34,624 nucleotides of DNA from a virus. The stretch is from positions 1 to 34,624 of the IMG/VR virus record IMGVR_UViG_3300014839_000023; one strand, written 5' to 3'. The notes under the pieces are model-generated. The model searched no databases. It was not told where the DNA came from and worked only from the letters and a program-made list of their open reading frames with translations. The position numbers were made by a program, and so were the translations under genes. Shown in pieces: positions 16,617 through 25,372 of the stretch (position 1 is its first letter; every line of letters starts with the position of its first letter).

Positions 16617-16808
16617 TCACGCTCCGATCCCAAGAAGAGTACGTTTCGGACTGACGGTAACTCCTGCTGATGAAGACCCAATCCACCCACTCGGACTTCC
16701 TTCAGAATCCATAAGCATAGTCCCAGAGTCATTGATTGTGAAGACCGCCCCCGCACAAGTGCCTTCAAAATCAAATAACATACCCGAACTGTCAGATGGC
16801 GCAGCCAT
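16617..16808 (-). CDS. hypothetical small beta-rich protein
   Basis: The 63 residues are rich in Ser, Gly and Thr (MAAPSDSSGMLFDFEGTCAG ... GWIGSSSAGVTVSPK). No family was recognised; the composition resembles short pieces of fibre proteins. The leader TAACGTTAGAAAACA matches the genome-wide pattern, and the start overlaps the end of the HNH gene to its right by 17 bases. That overlap suggests the HNH gene inserted just ahead of it. An alternative frame (16577-16834) lacks such a leader. Confidence 0.6.
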   Translation of the reverse strand: MAAPSDSSGMLFDFEGTCAGAVFTINDSGTMLMDSEGSPSGWIGSSSAGVTVSPKRTLLGIGA

Positions 16809-17388
16809 TGTTTTCTAACGTTATGTGTTTCCAACTTTTACCGTTTTTAATGTCACTGATTGTGGGATTTGAAACCCCTACCGTCTTTGCTATTAACCAC
16901 TGCCTGACTCCAATTGAACAAGCCCGCTTAATAAACAAAACCTTACCTGGTGTTAGTTTTGTGAAATGACTTTTTTCACCTCTGTTTTTAAACCCTTGAT
17001 GAGTCCCGTGTCTGATTGCATCAAGTGAGTTGCTCTGTGCTGTCCCCCAATAAAGGTTCCCCAGAGAATTGTTAAACCTGTTCCCGTCCCTGTGGCAGAC
17101 CATGGATCGCCCTGCGGGATTGTCCAAGAAAGCCGCTGCTAATAATCTGTGGACACCCCTTGAGACCCTTTTTCCGCTAATCCCCAGGCGCACAGACAAA
17201 TATCCTTTCCCCTTTTTACTCACACGCTGAGGGATAATTTCCCAGTCTTGCGACTCACATACCATTACTTTTATGATTTTTCCTCCTTTGTCTCTTGTGA
17301 TCTGCTGCTGACGACAGGAATAAACCACTCCATGAGTGTCAATCTCATATCCATCAAACCCCTTAATTTTCTTTCTTTGATATTCCAT
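16792..17388 (-). CDS. HNH homing endonuclease with NUMOD4 and C-terminal HTH
   Basis: From ATG 17388 the protein has 198 residues. NUMOD4 is at about 5-25 (KKIKGFDGYEIDTHGVVYS) and an HNH_3 domain at about 78-115 (VHRLLAAAFLDNPAGRSMVC, HRDGNRFNNSLGNLYWGT) with His80, His99 and Asn106/107. A helix-turn-helix follows at about 145-180 (VRQWLIAKTVGVSNPTISDI). An upstream Met at 17424 would overlap the tailspike gene; the 17388 start leaves TAATATTTTT before it. It is a free-standing mobile gene on the same strand as its neighbours. Confidence 0.9.
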   Translation of the reverse strand: MEYQRKKIKGFDGYEIDTHGVVYSCRQQQITRDKGGKIIKVMVCESQDWEIIPQRVSKKGKGYLSVRLGISGKRVSRGVHRLLAAAFLDNPAGRSMVCHRDGNRFNNSLGNLYWGTAQSNSLDAIRHGTHQGFKNRGEKSHFTKLTPGKVLFIKRACSIGVRQWLIAKTVGVSNPTISDIKNGKSWKHITLENNGCAI

Positions 17389-17395
17389 AAAAATA

Positions 17396-19855
17396 TTATA
17401 CAACTGATGCGGAAAAATCGTCACAGTAGATGGATGACCCAGAGTCGCAATCCACTACAAACTTCAGAGTAATATTCCCCGTTACCGCACCCAAAGACCC
17501 GCTAATCTGGTTCCAACTTCCTACCGCCGAGGCATAAGTCGCTACCACTTGGTCTGAAGCATACGCTGCACCTGCTGACGGATTAGCTTTACATACTAGT
17601 CTTGGCTGGCTTCCAGCATAGGCAGCGTTCTTTTTGATATACACGCTCACGGTTGGAGCCTCGGTATTTTTGCAGTTCACATAAAATGGTTCGGACTCCA
17701 GTCGGTTAGAGGCGTTATTTGGTTGCATCTCCATTGATGGTGTAGCGGTGTTGAACTCAGTGGTATTCCGTAAAATCGTTCCGTATTTATACCAAGCCCT
17801 ATAGTTACTGGCAGCGCCATCATGCTTAGAGGACTTGATACTGTGATTAGTATGAAGATTTGCCTGACCTGAAACCTCTGTTGATGCCAGAACCGTATTA
17901 TACATTTGTATATTAGCAGAAGAGCCTGAAGCAACAGCTATATCTGCAGTCGCATGTGCCTGATTAACACCCAAATTACAATCTATAAATTTTAACTTTT
18001 CCCAAACACTTCCTGAGACAGAAACGCCTATTGGTTGGGTTAGAGTTGTGCCAGCATCAAAAGTACAAGCGTTGAAGGTGATAGTTCCTGCTGACATAAC
18101 ATTAAAATTCCCTGCCCAGACACCCGCAGACAAATTTCCAAAAGCTGTAAGACCAGAAATAAGTAAATCTCTCTCTACTACAGCATTTGAAGGAGGGGGG
18201 TAGACTCCATAGCCATTGCGCCATGACCTACAATTCAAAACAGTCCCACTTGAAGGGAAAGAGCCTGATGTGTTTGAACCAAAACCAAAGCCTCCTCCTG
18301 CTGAATGGACGACATTGCCAGAAAAAGTACCAATAGCGGCTGCCTCTTTCAGCCCGATTAAAGCCCCATCTCCATTTGAAGATCCACTAGAACAATAATT
18401 ACCCGTTACGGTGATGCCGACATCTTGCAGGAAAATATTATCAATACCTGAACCCGCAGACGTAACTTTTGCACACAGATTATTGCTAATTACATTGGTA
18501 GTAAGCGTAGTAGCAGTTTGCCTTATCTGATATAAATCCGTGTTATAGATGACATTTTGATTTATTGTACACCGTCCCGTATTACCTGCTAAATAAACGC
18601 CAACGGAATTTGCCACGGGAGTCCCAGAATTATAGATGGCACAATTTTCTACAAGTGCCGTACCAGTTGTGGTATCAAAATATAGGCCTTGATATGTGCT
18701 ATGATATATATCAATCATCTCTACCCATGTAAGACTAGCCGTAGCCGTAGTTGCCGCATAGAAGTAAAAAGTGTTAGCTGCTGTAACCGCCCTAACCTTT
18801 ACATTTCTCGTGAGATTACCGACTTCACCCTGCACCATTGTAGTTGCGTTGCCACCATGAGCATTAGTAATAGCCGCAATAGTGAGTGTTGTCCCAGAGC
18901 CGGCTGCCGACAGTGCTTTTGTTTCCACATCTGCTGCCGTTAAAGTTGTAGAGGTCAACACACAAACATCACCGTTTGCCCAAGCTGACCCCACTGAGTC
19001 TGCAATAGTAAGAGAGGTGGCACTAGGAGCCGCATCAGCAGCTAGAAGCGACCATGATTTTACTTTATTTGCTCCAGTGATCGTAATGGTTGAACCGATA
19101 TGGCCTTTCAACCCATATTGCCCAGCAGAAGCATTATCAAACTCAAGAATAGCGGTTCTAGCCGCATTTGTTTGTACCTGTGTATAAGTTCCTCCCGCCC
19201 AGACTAAACAATTTCCCGCCAATCTAAACTGTGTATTTGCTCCCGTAGCATGTGCTAGTTCCGCTTGTGTTATATCACATGGGCCAAAAGAAGTAGTATC
19301 TGCGTTGTTCATTGTTACGGTAACTGCTGTACCAACTCCTGCTCCCGTGAGTCTTTTTGAAATGAGCAGTCTATCAGTTGCAGCCGCAGCTGAGGCTGTA
19401 GTCGTCCGTAGGATTAAATTCCAGTCATTGGAGGCACCCGCATAAAAATAACACTGTGTAGTAGTCGAGGCCGTGAGCCTGATTTTATAGCTTTTTAAAA
19501 CATTTAAAGTAACAGGGGCATCAAACTCAAAGAACGGCCATGAGCCAGGGGAAACTGCTGTGTTTCCCATTGCGGGCAAATCCGCTTGGTTAACGGTTAC
19601 AGTTTTGACGGCAGTGGAATCAGTGAAATTATATAGTATCACTGTGAGTGTTCCCGTGGTTCCCGCCTGTCGCGACATGTTTAAATAAACCCCGTCCACC
19701 TCATCTGTCATCGTAGTATAGGGAGCAGAATCAAGATTAGAAGTCGTAACGGCGGTAGAGGTGGCTCCGTCCACTTTAACCATAGTGGCGCTACCCCGAT
19801 GCCACGTTCCCGCTGTTGTGAAGTTTCCTGTTGCTGTTGCTCCTTTGTATGCCAT
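17396..19855 (-). CDS. tailspike with G8-like region and parallel beta-helix
   Basis: This is the longest protein in the window (819 residues). An N-terminal beta-sandwich-like part (about 1-160) is followed by a G8-like segment at about 215-340 (LTIADSVGSAWANGDVC, TLTIAAITNAHGG). A right-handed beta-helix runs at about 350-670 (many N-x-I/V steps such as NSVGVYLAGNTGRCTINQN), then a C-terminal domain of about 120 residues that looks like a carbohydrate-binding jelly roll (ending FVVDCDSGSSIYCDDFSA). This is a typical layout for a phage spike that binds or cuts surface polysaccharide. No catalytic residues can be assigned. The HNH gene follows 7 bases after its stop. Confidence 0.78.
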   Translation of the reverse strand: MAYKGATATGNFTTAGTWHRGSATMVKVDGATSTAVTTSNLDSAPYTTMTDEVDGVYLNMSRQAGTTGTLTVILYNFTDSTAVKTVTVNQADLPAMGNTAVSPGSWPFFEFDAPVTLNVLKSYKIRLTASTTTQCYFYAGASNDWNLILRTTTASAAAATDRLLISKRLTGAGVGTAVTVTMNNADTTSFGPCDITQAELAHATGANTQFRLAGNCLVWAGGTYTQVQTNAARTAILEFDNASAGQYGLKGHIGSTITITGANKVKSWSLLAADAAPSATSLTIADSVGSAWANGDVCVLTSTTLTAADVETKALSAAGSGTTLTIAAITNAHGGNATTMVQGEVGNLTRNVKVRAVTAANTFYFYAATTATASLTWVEMIDIYHSTYQGLYFDTTTGTALVENCAIYNSGTPVANSVGVYLAGNTGRCTINQNVIYNTDLYQIRQTATTLTTNVISNNLCAKVTSAGSGIDNIFLQDVGITVTGNYCSSGSSNGDGALIGLKEAAAIGTFSGNVVHSAGGGFGFGSNTSGSFPSSGTVLNCRSWRNGYGVYPPPSNAVVERDLLISGLTAFGNLSAGVWAGNFNVMSAGTITFNACTFDAGTTLTQPIGVSVSGSVWEKLKFIDCNLGVNQAHATADIAVASGSSANIQMYNTVLASTEVSGQANLHTNHSIKSSKHDGAASNYRAWYKYGTILRNTTEFNTATPSMEMQPNNASNRLESEPFYVNCKNTEAPTVSVYIKKNAAYAGSQPRLVCKANPSAGAAYASDQVVATYASAVGSWNQISGSLGAVTGNITLKFVVDCDSGSSIYCDDFSASVV

Positions 19856-20629
19856 TTATACTTGCACATAATTTATTAAAATACCTGTCGTTGCACCCGC
19901 ACCCGTGGTGACTGTTAAACCATCTCCGGCGTTAGTTTTAAACCAGACACCAGGGTTAAAAGGTAAAACTGCACCACCTGAGATTGCATTGGCAAATAAA
20001 GGTGAGATTGCCGTTCCAGCACCCGCCGGTTTTGTATTGAAAGTTACGTTAGTCTGTGTCAATCCCGTTACCATAGCCACAGCAAGAACATATATCACTT
20101 TTGAACCGTTAGCTGCTACCAAACTGGAATCAGTCTGTGAAGCTGCCACATTTGCCAGAACCTGAGATACGGTCAACGGGGTTGTACCATTACACACTAT
20201 TCCCAGCTGACTAGGAGAGATTGTTACACCTATTGTATTAGTTCCGGCGGGTGTTGCTGCTGTCAGATCGGTGTGATTTGCGGTTTTAAGTGCATCTAAA
20301 TCAGTTGTAAGACGCCTGAGTTTAGCCGATATGCTACCTGTTGCTCCCGCTGCCACAGTGGCATCTGCTAGAGCACCCTCTACAATATTAGAGCCATTAG
20401 CTGTTTTATTCGGTATTTCCGAATTATCACTTGCAACCGCGACCCTCTGACACCCGGCATCTGCTGTCCCGTTATTCACTGAGGTTGCGGTTCCTTTTAC
20501 TTTATTTAAATCCACTGTAGCGTCTGCACCCATGGCAACCGTGGCGTTTACGTCAAGCTTACCCCCTGTAACGGTAGCTACCGATCCTGTCGGTCCCATG
20601 ATTTTTACTACCTGATCCCATAGTCCCAT
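19856..20629 (-). CDS. phage virion protein, beta-rich, 257 residues
   Basis: The protein begins MGLWDQVVKIMGPTGSVATV and is rich in Thr, Ala and Val. Blocks such as VNNGTADAGCQRVAVASDN and the following NSEIPNK are often seen in phage structural proteins of unknown role. The C-terminal half (LPFNPGVWFKTNAGDGLTV) resembles a small beta-sandwich. The next ATG follows its stop directly (TAAATG), so it is probably made together with the tailspike and may be its attachment or head-fibre partner. The exact function is unknown. Confidence 0.7.
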   Translation of the reverse strand: MGLWDQVVKIMGPTGSVATVTGGKLDVNATVAMGADATVDLNKVKGTATSVNNGTADAGCQRVAVASDNSEIPNKTANGSNIVEGALADATVAAGATGSISAKLRRLTTDLDALKTANHTDLTAATPAGTNTIGVTISPSQLGIVCNGTTPLTVSQVLANVAASQTDSSLVAANGSKVIYVLAVAMVTGLTQTNVTFNTKPAGAGTAISPLFANAISGGAVLPFNPGVWFKTNAGDGLTVTTGAGATTGILINYVQV

Positions 20630-20633
20630 AGTT

Positions 20634-21479
20634 TTAGTTTGTTACGGAGTTTCTAATCGTCAGGTCTTTCTCCCAGTTTCGGAGTTCCGCCTCTTTTACT
20701 GCCAGTTCCTTTTCCTGTGCCTCAAGGTTTTTCTGTTTCTGCTGGACGTCCTCCTTGGTCTTTTCAAATTCCGCCTCCTGCTGTTTGATATTGATCCCGG
20801 CTGTCAGCATCCACTCTTTTTCTTTCTTATAATCTGCCAGCTGGAGGTCTAATGATTGCCGCATAGTCTCTATATTTGTCTGTTGGCGTTTCATTTCAAC
20901 CTCCCAGGCCTCCAGAACTAGCTTCTGATCTTCTAGGGCGTTTTTCTGGGTTTCTAATTCTTTAGACTTTTCTACCAGCTCATTGGATCTGGTCTCAAGT
21001 TTTGCAAAAGCCTCCGAATCGGCGCGGTCTTTCTCGTCCTGTTGGACTTTCCTACCATTTAAAAGCTCCTCCAGTGCGGCACATTTAGTCTGATTGGTCT
21101 TGAGGTCAGCCTGCATGGTGTTGAGTTTAAGGGTGTCGTTTTTAAGACTCTCAGAGAGGTAATCATTGGCCTGACTATCAGCCTGGTATTTCTGTTCCCT
21201 TAGTGAGAGTTCGGCCTCACGCTTACTGATAGACTCGTCGAACAGGAACTGCTCGTTCTTGTGGACCCTGACCTTTTCCTCGTCTATCAGGATCTGGGTT
21301 TCACGGGCCATATATTTACCCACGAGGCTTTTCTCATTTTCCTCTAGGGCAATCTTTTGGCTTTCAATGGTAGTTTCCAAGCTTTTAAGTTCAATCTGCT
21401 TGGTTTCTATCAGTTCTGCCAGGGCATTGAGTTCCTGCCGGGCCTCGTCTGCGGTGATTGGGGGTGTGTCTTTAAACAT
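20634..21479 (-). CDS. long coiled-coil protein
   Basis: Nearly all of the 281 residues form a continuous heptad-rich coil (for example LNALAELIETKQIELKSLET and LEAQEKELAVKEAELRNWEK), with many Glu, Lys and Gln and very little Gly or Pro. There is no catalytic motif. It could be a stalk, a measuring or assembly protein, or a whisker/fibritin-like fibre. At 281 residues the coil would be roughly 40 nm if extended, too short for a siphovirus tape measure. Its ATG overlaps the stop of the upstream gene (TAATG). Confidence 0.72.
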   Translation of the reverse strand: MFKDTPPITADEARQELNALAELIETKQIELKSLETTIESQKIALEENEKSLVGKYMARETQILIDEEKVRVHKNEQFLFDESISKREAELSLREQKYQADSQANDYLSESLKNDTLKLNTMQADLKTNQTKCAALEELLNGRKVQQDEKDRADSEAFAKLETRSNELVEKSKELETQKNALEDQKLVLEAWEVEMKRQQTNIETMRQSLDLQLADYKKEKEWMLTAGINIKQQEAEFEKTKEDVQQKQKNLEAQEKELAVKEAELRNWEKDLTIRNSVTN

Positions 21480-21766
21480 TATGAGAGTAATAAAATTTTA
21501 ATTGCTGTGCTCCCTGACGTGGTTATGTATATAGCCTTGCATTGAAAGTAGAGTTCCAAGACAGTGTTTGCGGCCACGGTAATAGCAGGAGCCGTCGCAG
21601 AATTGAACCTCACGGTCATTGAGGTATCAGTCCGAATTGAGACGTACTTTGGATTAGGGCAGGTCACAAATAACGCTTGTAAGGCGGCATTGTAGTTAGT
21701 CTGTGCTCCTAAAGTGAACTCCGCATTTTCGTAAAGGGTCGGTACCTGGGTATAATTTCCTATCAT
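21479..21766 (-). CDS. hypothetical 95-residue beta protein
   Basis: A small protein with alternating beta-prone stretches (YVSIRTDTSMTVRFNSATAP, VLELYFQCKAIYITTSG). No family was recognised with certainty; the shape recalls small phage head or head-fibre proteins. The leader TTTAACCAACAAAAC is a clear case of the SD-less signal. Its stop overlaps the start of the coiled-coil gene by the shared A of TAATG. Confidence 0.65.
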   Translation of the reverse strand: MIGNYTQVPTLYENAEFTLGAQTNYNAALQALFVTCPNPKYVSIRTDTSMTVRFNSATAPAITVAANTVLELYFQCKAIYITTSGSTAIKILLLS

Positions 21767-21802
21767 GTTTTGTTGGTTAAAGTGGGTTTAAAGTGCTTGC
21801 AC

Positions 21803-21820
21803 CAGCCCCCGAAGGGGCTG
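21803..21820 (-). other. stable UUCG stem-loop between genes
   Basis: On the minus strand CAGCCCC-TTCG-GGGGCTG forms a 7-bp stem with a C(UUCG)G tetraloop, 18 bases after the stop of the fibre gene. No T-run follows, so it is not a plain intrinsic terminator. It may stabilise the upstream mRNA end or act as a processing or attenuation point. Confidence 0.6.
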
Positions 21821-21837
21821 AATGTAAATTCTTTATA

Positions 21838-24066
21838 CTAAACGAAATTGATCCAAACACTCGTCCCTGTACAATAGGCGGGTTTGTTTGTCGCACCATT
21901 GAAACATACGTCTCCAGCCGTGGCTGTTAAGGCGCCGTTAGGATCGGTTGCGTCACTCATCCAGAGAGTTACGCCATTCATGGTAGCAATCTTATAGAAG
22001 TGAGTGGTATTGGCAGCTGCTGTTACCTTGATTGCAGCTAAAGCGCCGTCCTGCTTAATTTCCAGAGCTGTAGCACCGGAAGCCGAGGCATGGTCCTGTA
22101 GCACGTAAACTGTGGATCTGGTACCCGTATCAGCAGAATTGCTTGCAAACTTGGCCAGATAGCCGGTTGTGAGGGCGTTGCCGTCACTGACGTCCAAGAG
22201 CGTACCTGTAGTGACCGCAACACCTGAGACCTGGAAAGCTACACCTGCAGCCAGAGCGGCAGAGGCGGTGACTTTACAGACCACGGTTTCGTCGTTTGCT
22301 GCAGAAGCAAATTCATTCAATATTGCTGACGTTCCTGTGGCTCCCGAATGAGAGGATAGGAACATTCTACCATTGCCTGTGATAGCAGTGGCAGAGGAAG
22401 CAATCTTGACGATTTGTCCTGACGTTAGAGCGTTAGCAGTGGCAAGAATTACACCTGCAGCCGTTGTTCCAGCAGAGGTGATATTCAGTGCCTTACCAGC
22501 TACTGCGTTGTGGGTCAGGCTTATACCGTCACCTGTACCGTCCACGTCCATAACTATTTCAATACCGTTTGTGGTATCAGTAATAGTCCCGGAGGTATTG
22601 GTGGTTACGTTTTCTACATACAGGACCGAGCCTGCTTTAGAGAACGAGCCCCCGCCGTTGATTACTGAGGTCTTGATCAGAGAGAGCAGATCAAAGTCGT
22701 CTGCTACCGTGCCAGTGGTTACTGTCCTTGAGGAAGCAATATTTACAGTGGCACCAATCTTATTCACCGTACCGGTAATTGCTGTCCCGGTAGACGTAAA
22801 GGTAGCCAAAGAGCCAGAGGTGACTGCGCTGTTTGCTCCTGTATTCTCTACATATAACAGACTACCTGTAGTCTTTGTAGCACCGGAGGTTATATGGATA
22901 CCTTTGCCCTGTGTAAGCACCGCAAGAGGCATATATACTGCCGTACCAGTTGTGAGTCCCGAAGGAGTCACGGTCATGAATGACGAGGTTGTGTTGCCTG
23001 TATAGGTTCCAGATCCTGCTAATACCACCACAGAGGCGGAGGTAGCAGTGTTGTTGGTAACCGTGAACGAAGCAGCATTATCAGCGTCTGTGAGGGCAAG
23101 GGAGCCGTCACTAGAGACTATATCACCCTGGGTAAGTACCAGAGAGTTTGCACCTCCACCAGATATACCAAGGATTGTTACGACACCGTCCTCACCTACC
23201 GAGAAATTGGAGGCACCGGCTGTAGCGTCCCAGCACCGGAGATAAAACCCTCCATTTAACGTGGCTTCTGTAACCTGAAGGTTTAAGAGTGCACCTGTAG
23301 TAAGCGAGGTAGAAACTAAATTCACCACACCTGTCGAGGTTGATACACCTATAGTGGTTGCCGTGTTGTTCGTCACCGTTAGTGTTGACGCATTTGCAGC
23401 AGAGGTCAGTGTTGAAGCACCTGCAGATACCGCGAACGTTCCTGAGGTGACCGTAGCGTTACCAGAGGTAAGTACCAGATTTCCTGAGGTCAAAGTGGCA
23501 TTACCGGACGTGATCAGGAAGTTACCAGCAGCTACTGTTAAAGCACCTGCGGTTGTGGTTGTGGTCCCTGAAGCCCCTATTGTGAGCGCACCACCAGAGG
23601 CGTTGATTGTACCACCAGAGGTGAGTTCAAGAATACCTACCGATCCGGTAGATATAATTGACCATGCGGGACCTGTAATGTCGTTTCCAGAGCCTGAGTT
23701 TGAGAGAACCAGCACCGCACCAGCTCCTACGTTTGTCTTGGTTAAGGAAAGCAATGCAGCAGCGGCAGACTGTGTAATTGTCCAGGTTGCCGTCGTGAGT
23801 GCAAAAGTCGAATCCACTCCATAAATGTCCTCCCACGTGGGAGTGTTGCCGCTACCACCACCGGTCAGACGCACCGTTGTAGTACCATTCCAGTAGCTCA
23901 AGCGGGAGCTTGAATCCACAAAGAGGCCGTATGTTGATGCGGCATCCAGTGGGTCGGTTGTGGCCTGAATATCAAAAAACAGGAACGATCCGGCTCCATA
24001 TTTGGATTTACCAGAAAGATAAACACTGTTTTCTGAGTTGGCCCTAAAACCGTTTTTAATTGCCAT
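21838..24066 (-). CDS. long repetitive fibre protein (trimeric beta-repeat type)
   Basis: The 742 residues begin with a conserved head (MAIKNGFRANSENSVYLSG, then a YGLFVDSSSRLSYWNG block). A long body of short Gly/Thr/Ser/Ala repeats follows. Residues about 165-215 read as repeated LTSGN-type units, and VTNNTAT occurs at about 230 and 335. The C-terminus (MSDATDPNGALTATAG, CFNGATNKPAYCTGTSVW) is a module common at the end of such phage fibres. This fits a stacked beta-fibre, probably a head or tail fibre. It follows the MCP gene directly, which could mean a head-attached fibre. No enzymatic motif. Confidence 0.75.
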   Translation of the reverse strand: MAIKNGFRANSENSVYLSGKSKYGAGSFLFFDIQATTDPLDAASTYGLFVDSSSRLSYWNGTTTVRLTGGGSGNTPTWEDIYGVDSTFALTTATWTITQSAAAALLSLTKTNVGAGAVLVLSNSGSGNDITGPAWSIISTGSVGILELTSGGTINASGGALTIGASGTTTTTAGALTVAAGNFLITSGNATLTSGNLVLTSGNATVTSGTFAVSAGASTLTSAANASTLTVTNNTATTIGVSTSTGVVNLVSTSLTTGALLNLQVTEATLNGGFYLRCWDATAGASNFSVGEDGVVTILGISGGGANSLVLTQGDIVSSDGSLALTDADNAASFTVTNNTATSASVVVLAGSGTYTGNTTSSFMTVTPSGLTTGTAVYMPLAVLTQGKGIHITSGATKTTGSLLYVENTGANSAVTSGSLATFTSTGTAITGTVNKIGATVNIASSRTVTTGTVADDFDLLSLIKTSVINGGGSFSKAGSVLYVENVTTNTSGTITDTTNGIEIVMDVDGTGDGISLTHNAVAGKALNITSAGTTAAGVILATANALTSGQIVKIASSATAITGNGRMFLSSHSGATGTSAILNEFASAANDETVVCKVTASAALAAGVAFQVSGVAVTTGTLLDVSDGNALTTGYLAKFASNSADTGTRSTVYVLQDHASASGATALEIKQDGALAAIKVTAAANTTHFYKIATMNGVTLWMSDATDPNGALTATAGDVCFNGATNKPAYCTGTSVWINFV

Positions 24067-24085
24067 AAGTTTTTTGGGTTAAGTC

Positions 24086-24133
24086 TTGAGGGGGATAGGG
24101 TCGGATTTTTCCTTAGCAATGTCCCCCACTCAA
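24086..24133 (-). other. stem-loop after the MCP gene
   Basis: On the minus strand TTGAGTGGGGG and CCCCCTCAA can pair with one bulged T around a loop of about 28 bases, starting 14 bases after the MCP stop. No T-run follows. It may slow or process transcription between the abundant MCP and the fibre gene. Confidence 0.4.
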
Positions 24134-24146
24134 AACTGATTAATAA

Positions 24147-24653
24147 TTAACTGTTTGCCCCCGTAGAACCGAAGAAATTTCTCATGTCTGAAGCACCACG
24201 GCTGTAAAACATAGTAGCCTTCCGTTTGTACAGATCACTGTCATATTCAATTTCCGGGTCATCCAGACTGGGTCTCTTTGACCAGAGCCATTGCAGACCA
24301 TAACGGTCAGATTTTAGACCCGAATCAAATGCAAACCAATAGGCATCATTATCCAGATGTTTTAGGGTGATAAGTGTTGGCAGACCTACTAAAGCAGAGC
24401 CATCATTCTCATTACCACCAGGAATCATCTTTTTGGTGATCGCAGCCTGGATTTCTTCATATCTGCTGTGAACGGATGAACCGTATTTGCAGATCAAGGT
24501 ATCTGGCATAACTCCCATTTGCTGTCCACGACCAGTCAGGACTAAACCTGCTGTGCGGCGTAAAGCTTTTAGGGCGTCATACTCAAAGTCCATCGAATAA
24601 GTCTGGCCATCGTAAACCTTGTTGTTCCACGCCGTTCCCAGATTGTTGCTCGC
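24147..24653 (-). CDS. major capsid protein, exon 2 (C-terminal part)
   Basis: Exon 2 encodes residues 166-333, starting ASNNLGTAWNNKVYDGQTYS and ending in TAA at 24147. The block GQQMGVMPDTLICKY and the later YWFAFDSGLKSDRYGL are of the kind seen in HK97-fold capsid proteins of the Mu-gpT-like or related type. The first Met of this stretch (24593) is internal; the frame is open back to the 3' splice site at 24653/24654. After splicing, exon 1 and exon 2 join in phase 0 at HTREDG/ASNNLG, giving a 333-residue protein. Confidence 0.85.
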   Translation of the reverse strand, partial: ASNNLGTAWNNKVYDGQTYSMDFEYDALKALRRTAGLVLTGRGQQMGVMPDTLICKYGSSVHSRYEEIQAAITKKMIPGGNENDGSALVGLPTLITLKHLDNDAYWFAFDSGLKSDRYGLQWLWSKRPSLDDPEIEYDSDLYKRKATMFYSRGASDMRNFFGSTGANS

Positions 24654-24744
24654 CTTATGAAAGGCGGGGTAGATTATTTCTATCTACCTCTGCATGTTTC
24701 CATGCAGGTCGGACTATCACATCACCCTCTTGCGGGGTGTCTTC

Positions 24745-25314
24745 TCAGTTAGTCTCTGCTACTGTAAAATGTTTTTGCCAGTAAGGCCGATTGTGATTTG
24801 TTTTAGAGTGGCACCTGAAGCATAATGTTATCAGGTTTCTCGGATCAGAATGTTTCTTGTTGTAGTCTATGTGGTGAATTGATGTACCGGGTAACCCACA
24901 TAATTGGCAGGTGAAGTTATCCCGCTTCCTTATTAGTTCTCTGTATTCTCTGGTAAAGACCTTATCATAAGGTTCATTCGCTATACCACCTTTCCAAAGC
25001 CGAGCCTTTTCACCCTTCTGAGCATTCTCGCATTTTGCCCTGTATACCGGATCTCGCCAGAGTTTCTTAACCGATGCGCTGATTTTCTGGATGACCTCTG
25101 GCTTTTCCCTATAAAGCCTGTTGACCGATGCCCTTAATTTTTCCCTTGAGGCTTTTGCCATCGGCCTCCCCTTATTCCATGCTACCTGCACCCCCTGGAT
25201 GCCCTTATTCCATGGAACACATCCAGTCCTGGGTGGAGGTCTTCGGCCTGCGCGCTTTGCTACCAGACTCAACTTCCTCCGATGCTCAATTGTGAATACC
25301 GCGCCTTTCTTCAT
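24745..25314 (-). CDS. intron-encoded HNH homing endonuclease (NUMOD3)
   Basis: The 189 residues start with NUMOD3-like units (FTIEHRRKLS..., two VPWNKG/VAWNKG boxes at about 33-48, SREKLRASVNRLY at about 56-68). The HNH domain is at about 130-180: CQLCG (Cys136, Cys139), HHIDYNKKHSDPRNLITL with His147-His148 and Asn160, then CFRCH (Cys165, Cys168). It should cut intronless capsid alleles near the insertion point and so spread the intron. Its last codons (VAETN and TGA) overlap the conserved R element of the intron, so the same bases serve the protein and the ribozyme core. It has its own promoter upstream. Confidence 0.93.
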   Translation of the reverse strand: MKKGAVFTIEHRRKLSLVAKRAGRRPPPRTGCVPWNKGIQGVQVAWNKGRPMAKASREKLRASVNRLYREKPEVIQKISASVKKLWRDPVYRAKCENAQKGEKARLWKGGIANEPYDKVFTREYRELIRKRDNFTCQLCGLPGTSIHHIDYNKKHSDPRNLITLCFRCHSKTNHNRPYWQKHFTVAETN

Positions 25315-25343
25315 TTTACTTGTAGAGGGTTATCTTGGTTGCT

Positions 25344-25372
25344 ATTATAACATATATTCTTATAAAAAGCAA
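25344..25372 (-). promoter_or_regulatory. sigma70-type promoter inside the intron
   Basis: On the minus strand TTGCTT (25372-25367) and a perfect TATAAT (25349-25344) are separated by exactly 17 bases. Transcription would start about 25336, some 22 bases before the endonuclease ATG. This would allow expression of the nuclease apart from the capsid transcript. It is the best promoter match seen in the window. Confidence 0.75.

Noticed and set aside
22373-23005. 210-residue plus-strand open frame and similar ones at 22169-23824
   Set aside because: They are opposite the repetitive fibre gene; Ala/Thr/Gly-rich codons on one strand produce long open frames on the other.
21838-24066. Diversity-generating retroelement target in the fibre gene
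   Set aside because: No reverse transcriptase or template repeat is present in the window, and the C-terminus lacks the usual variable-repeat pattern.
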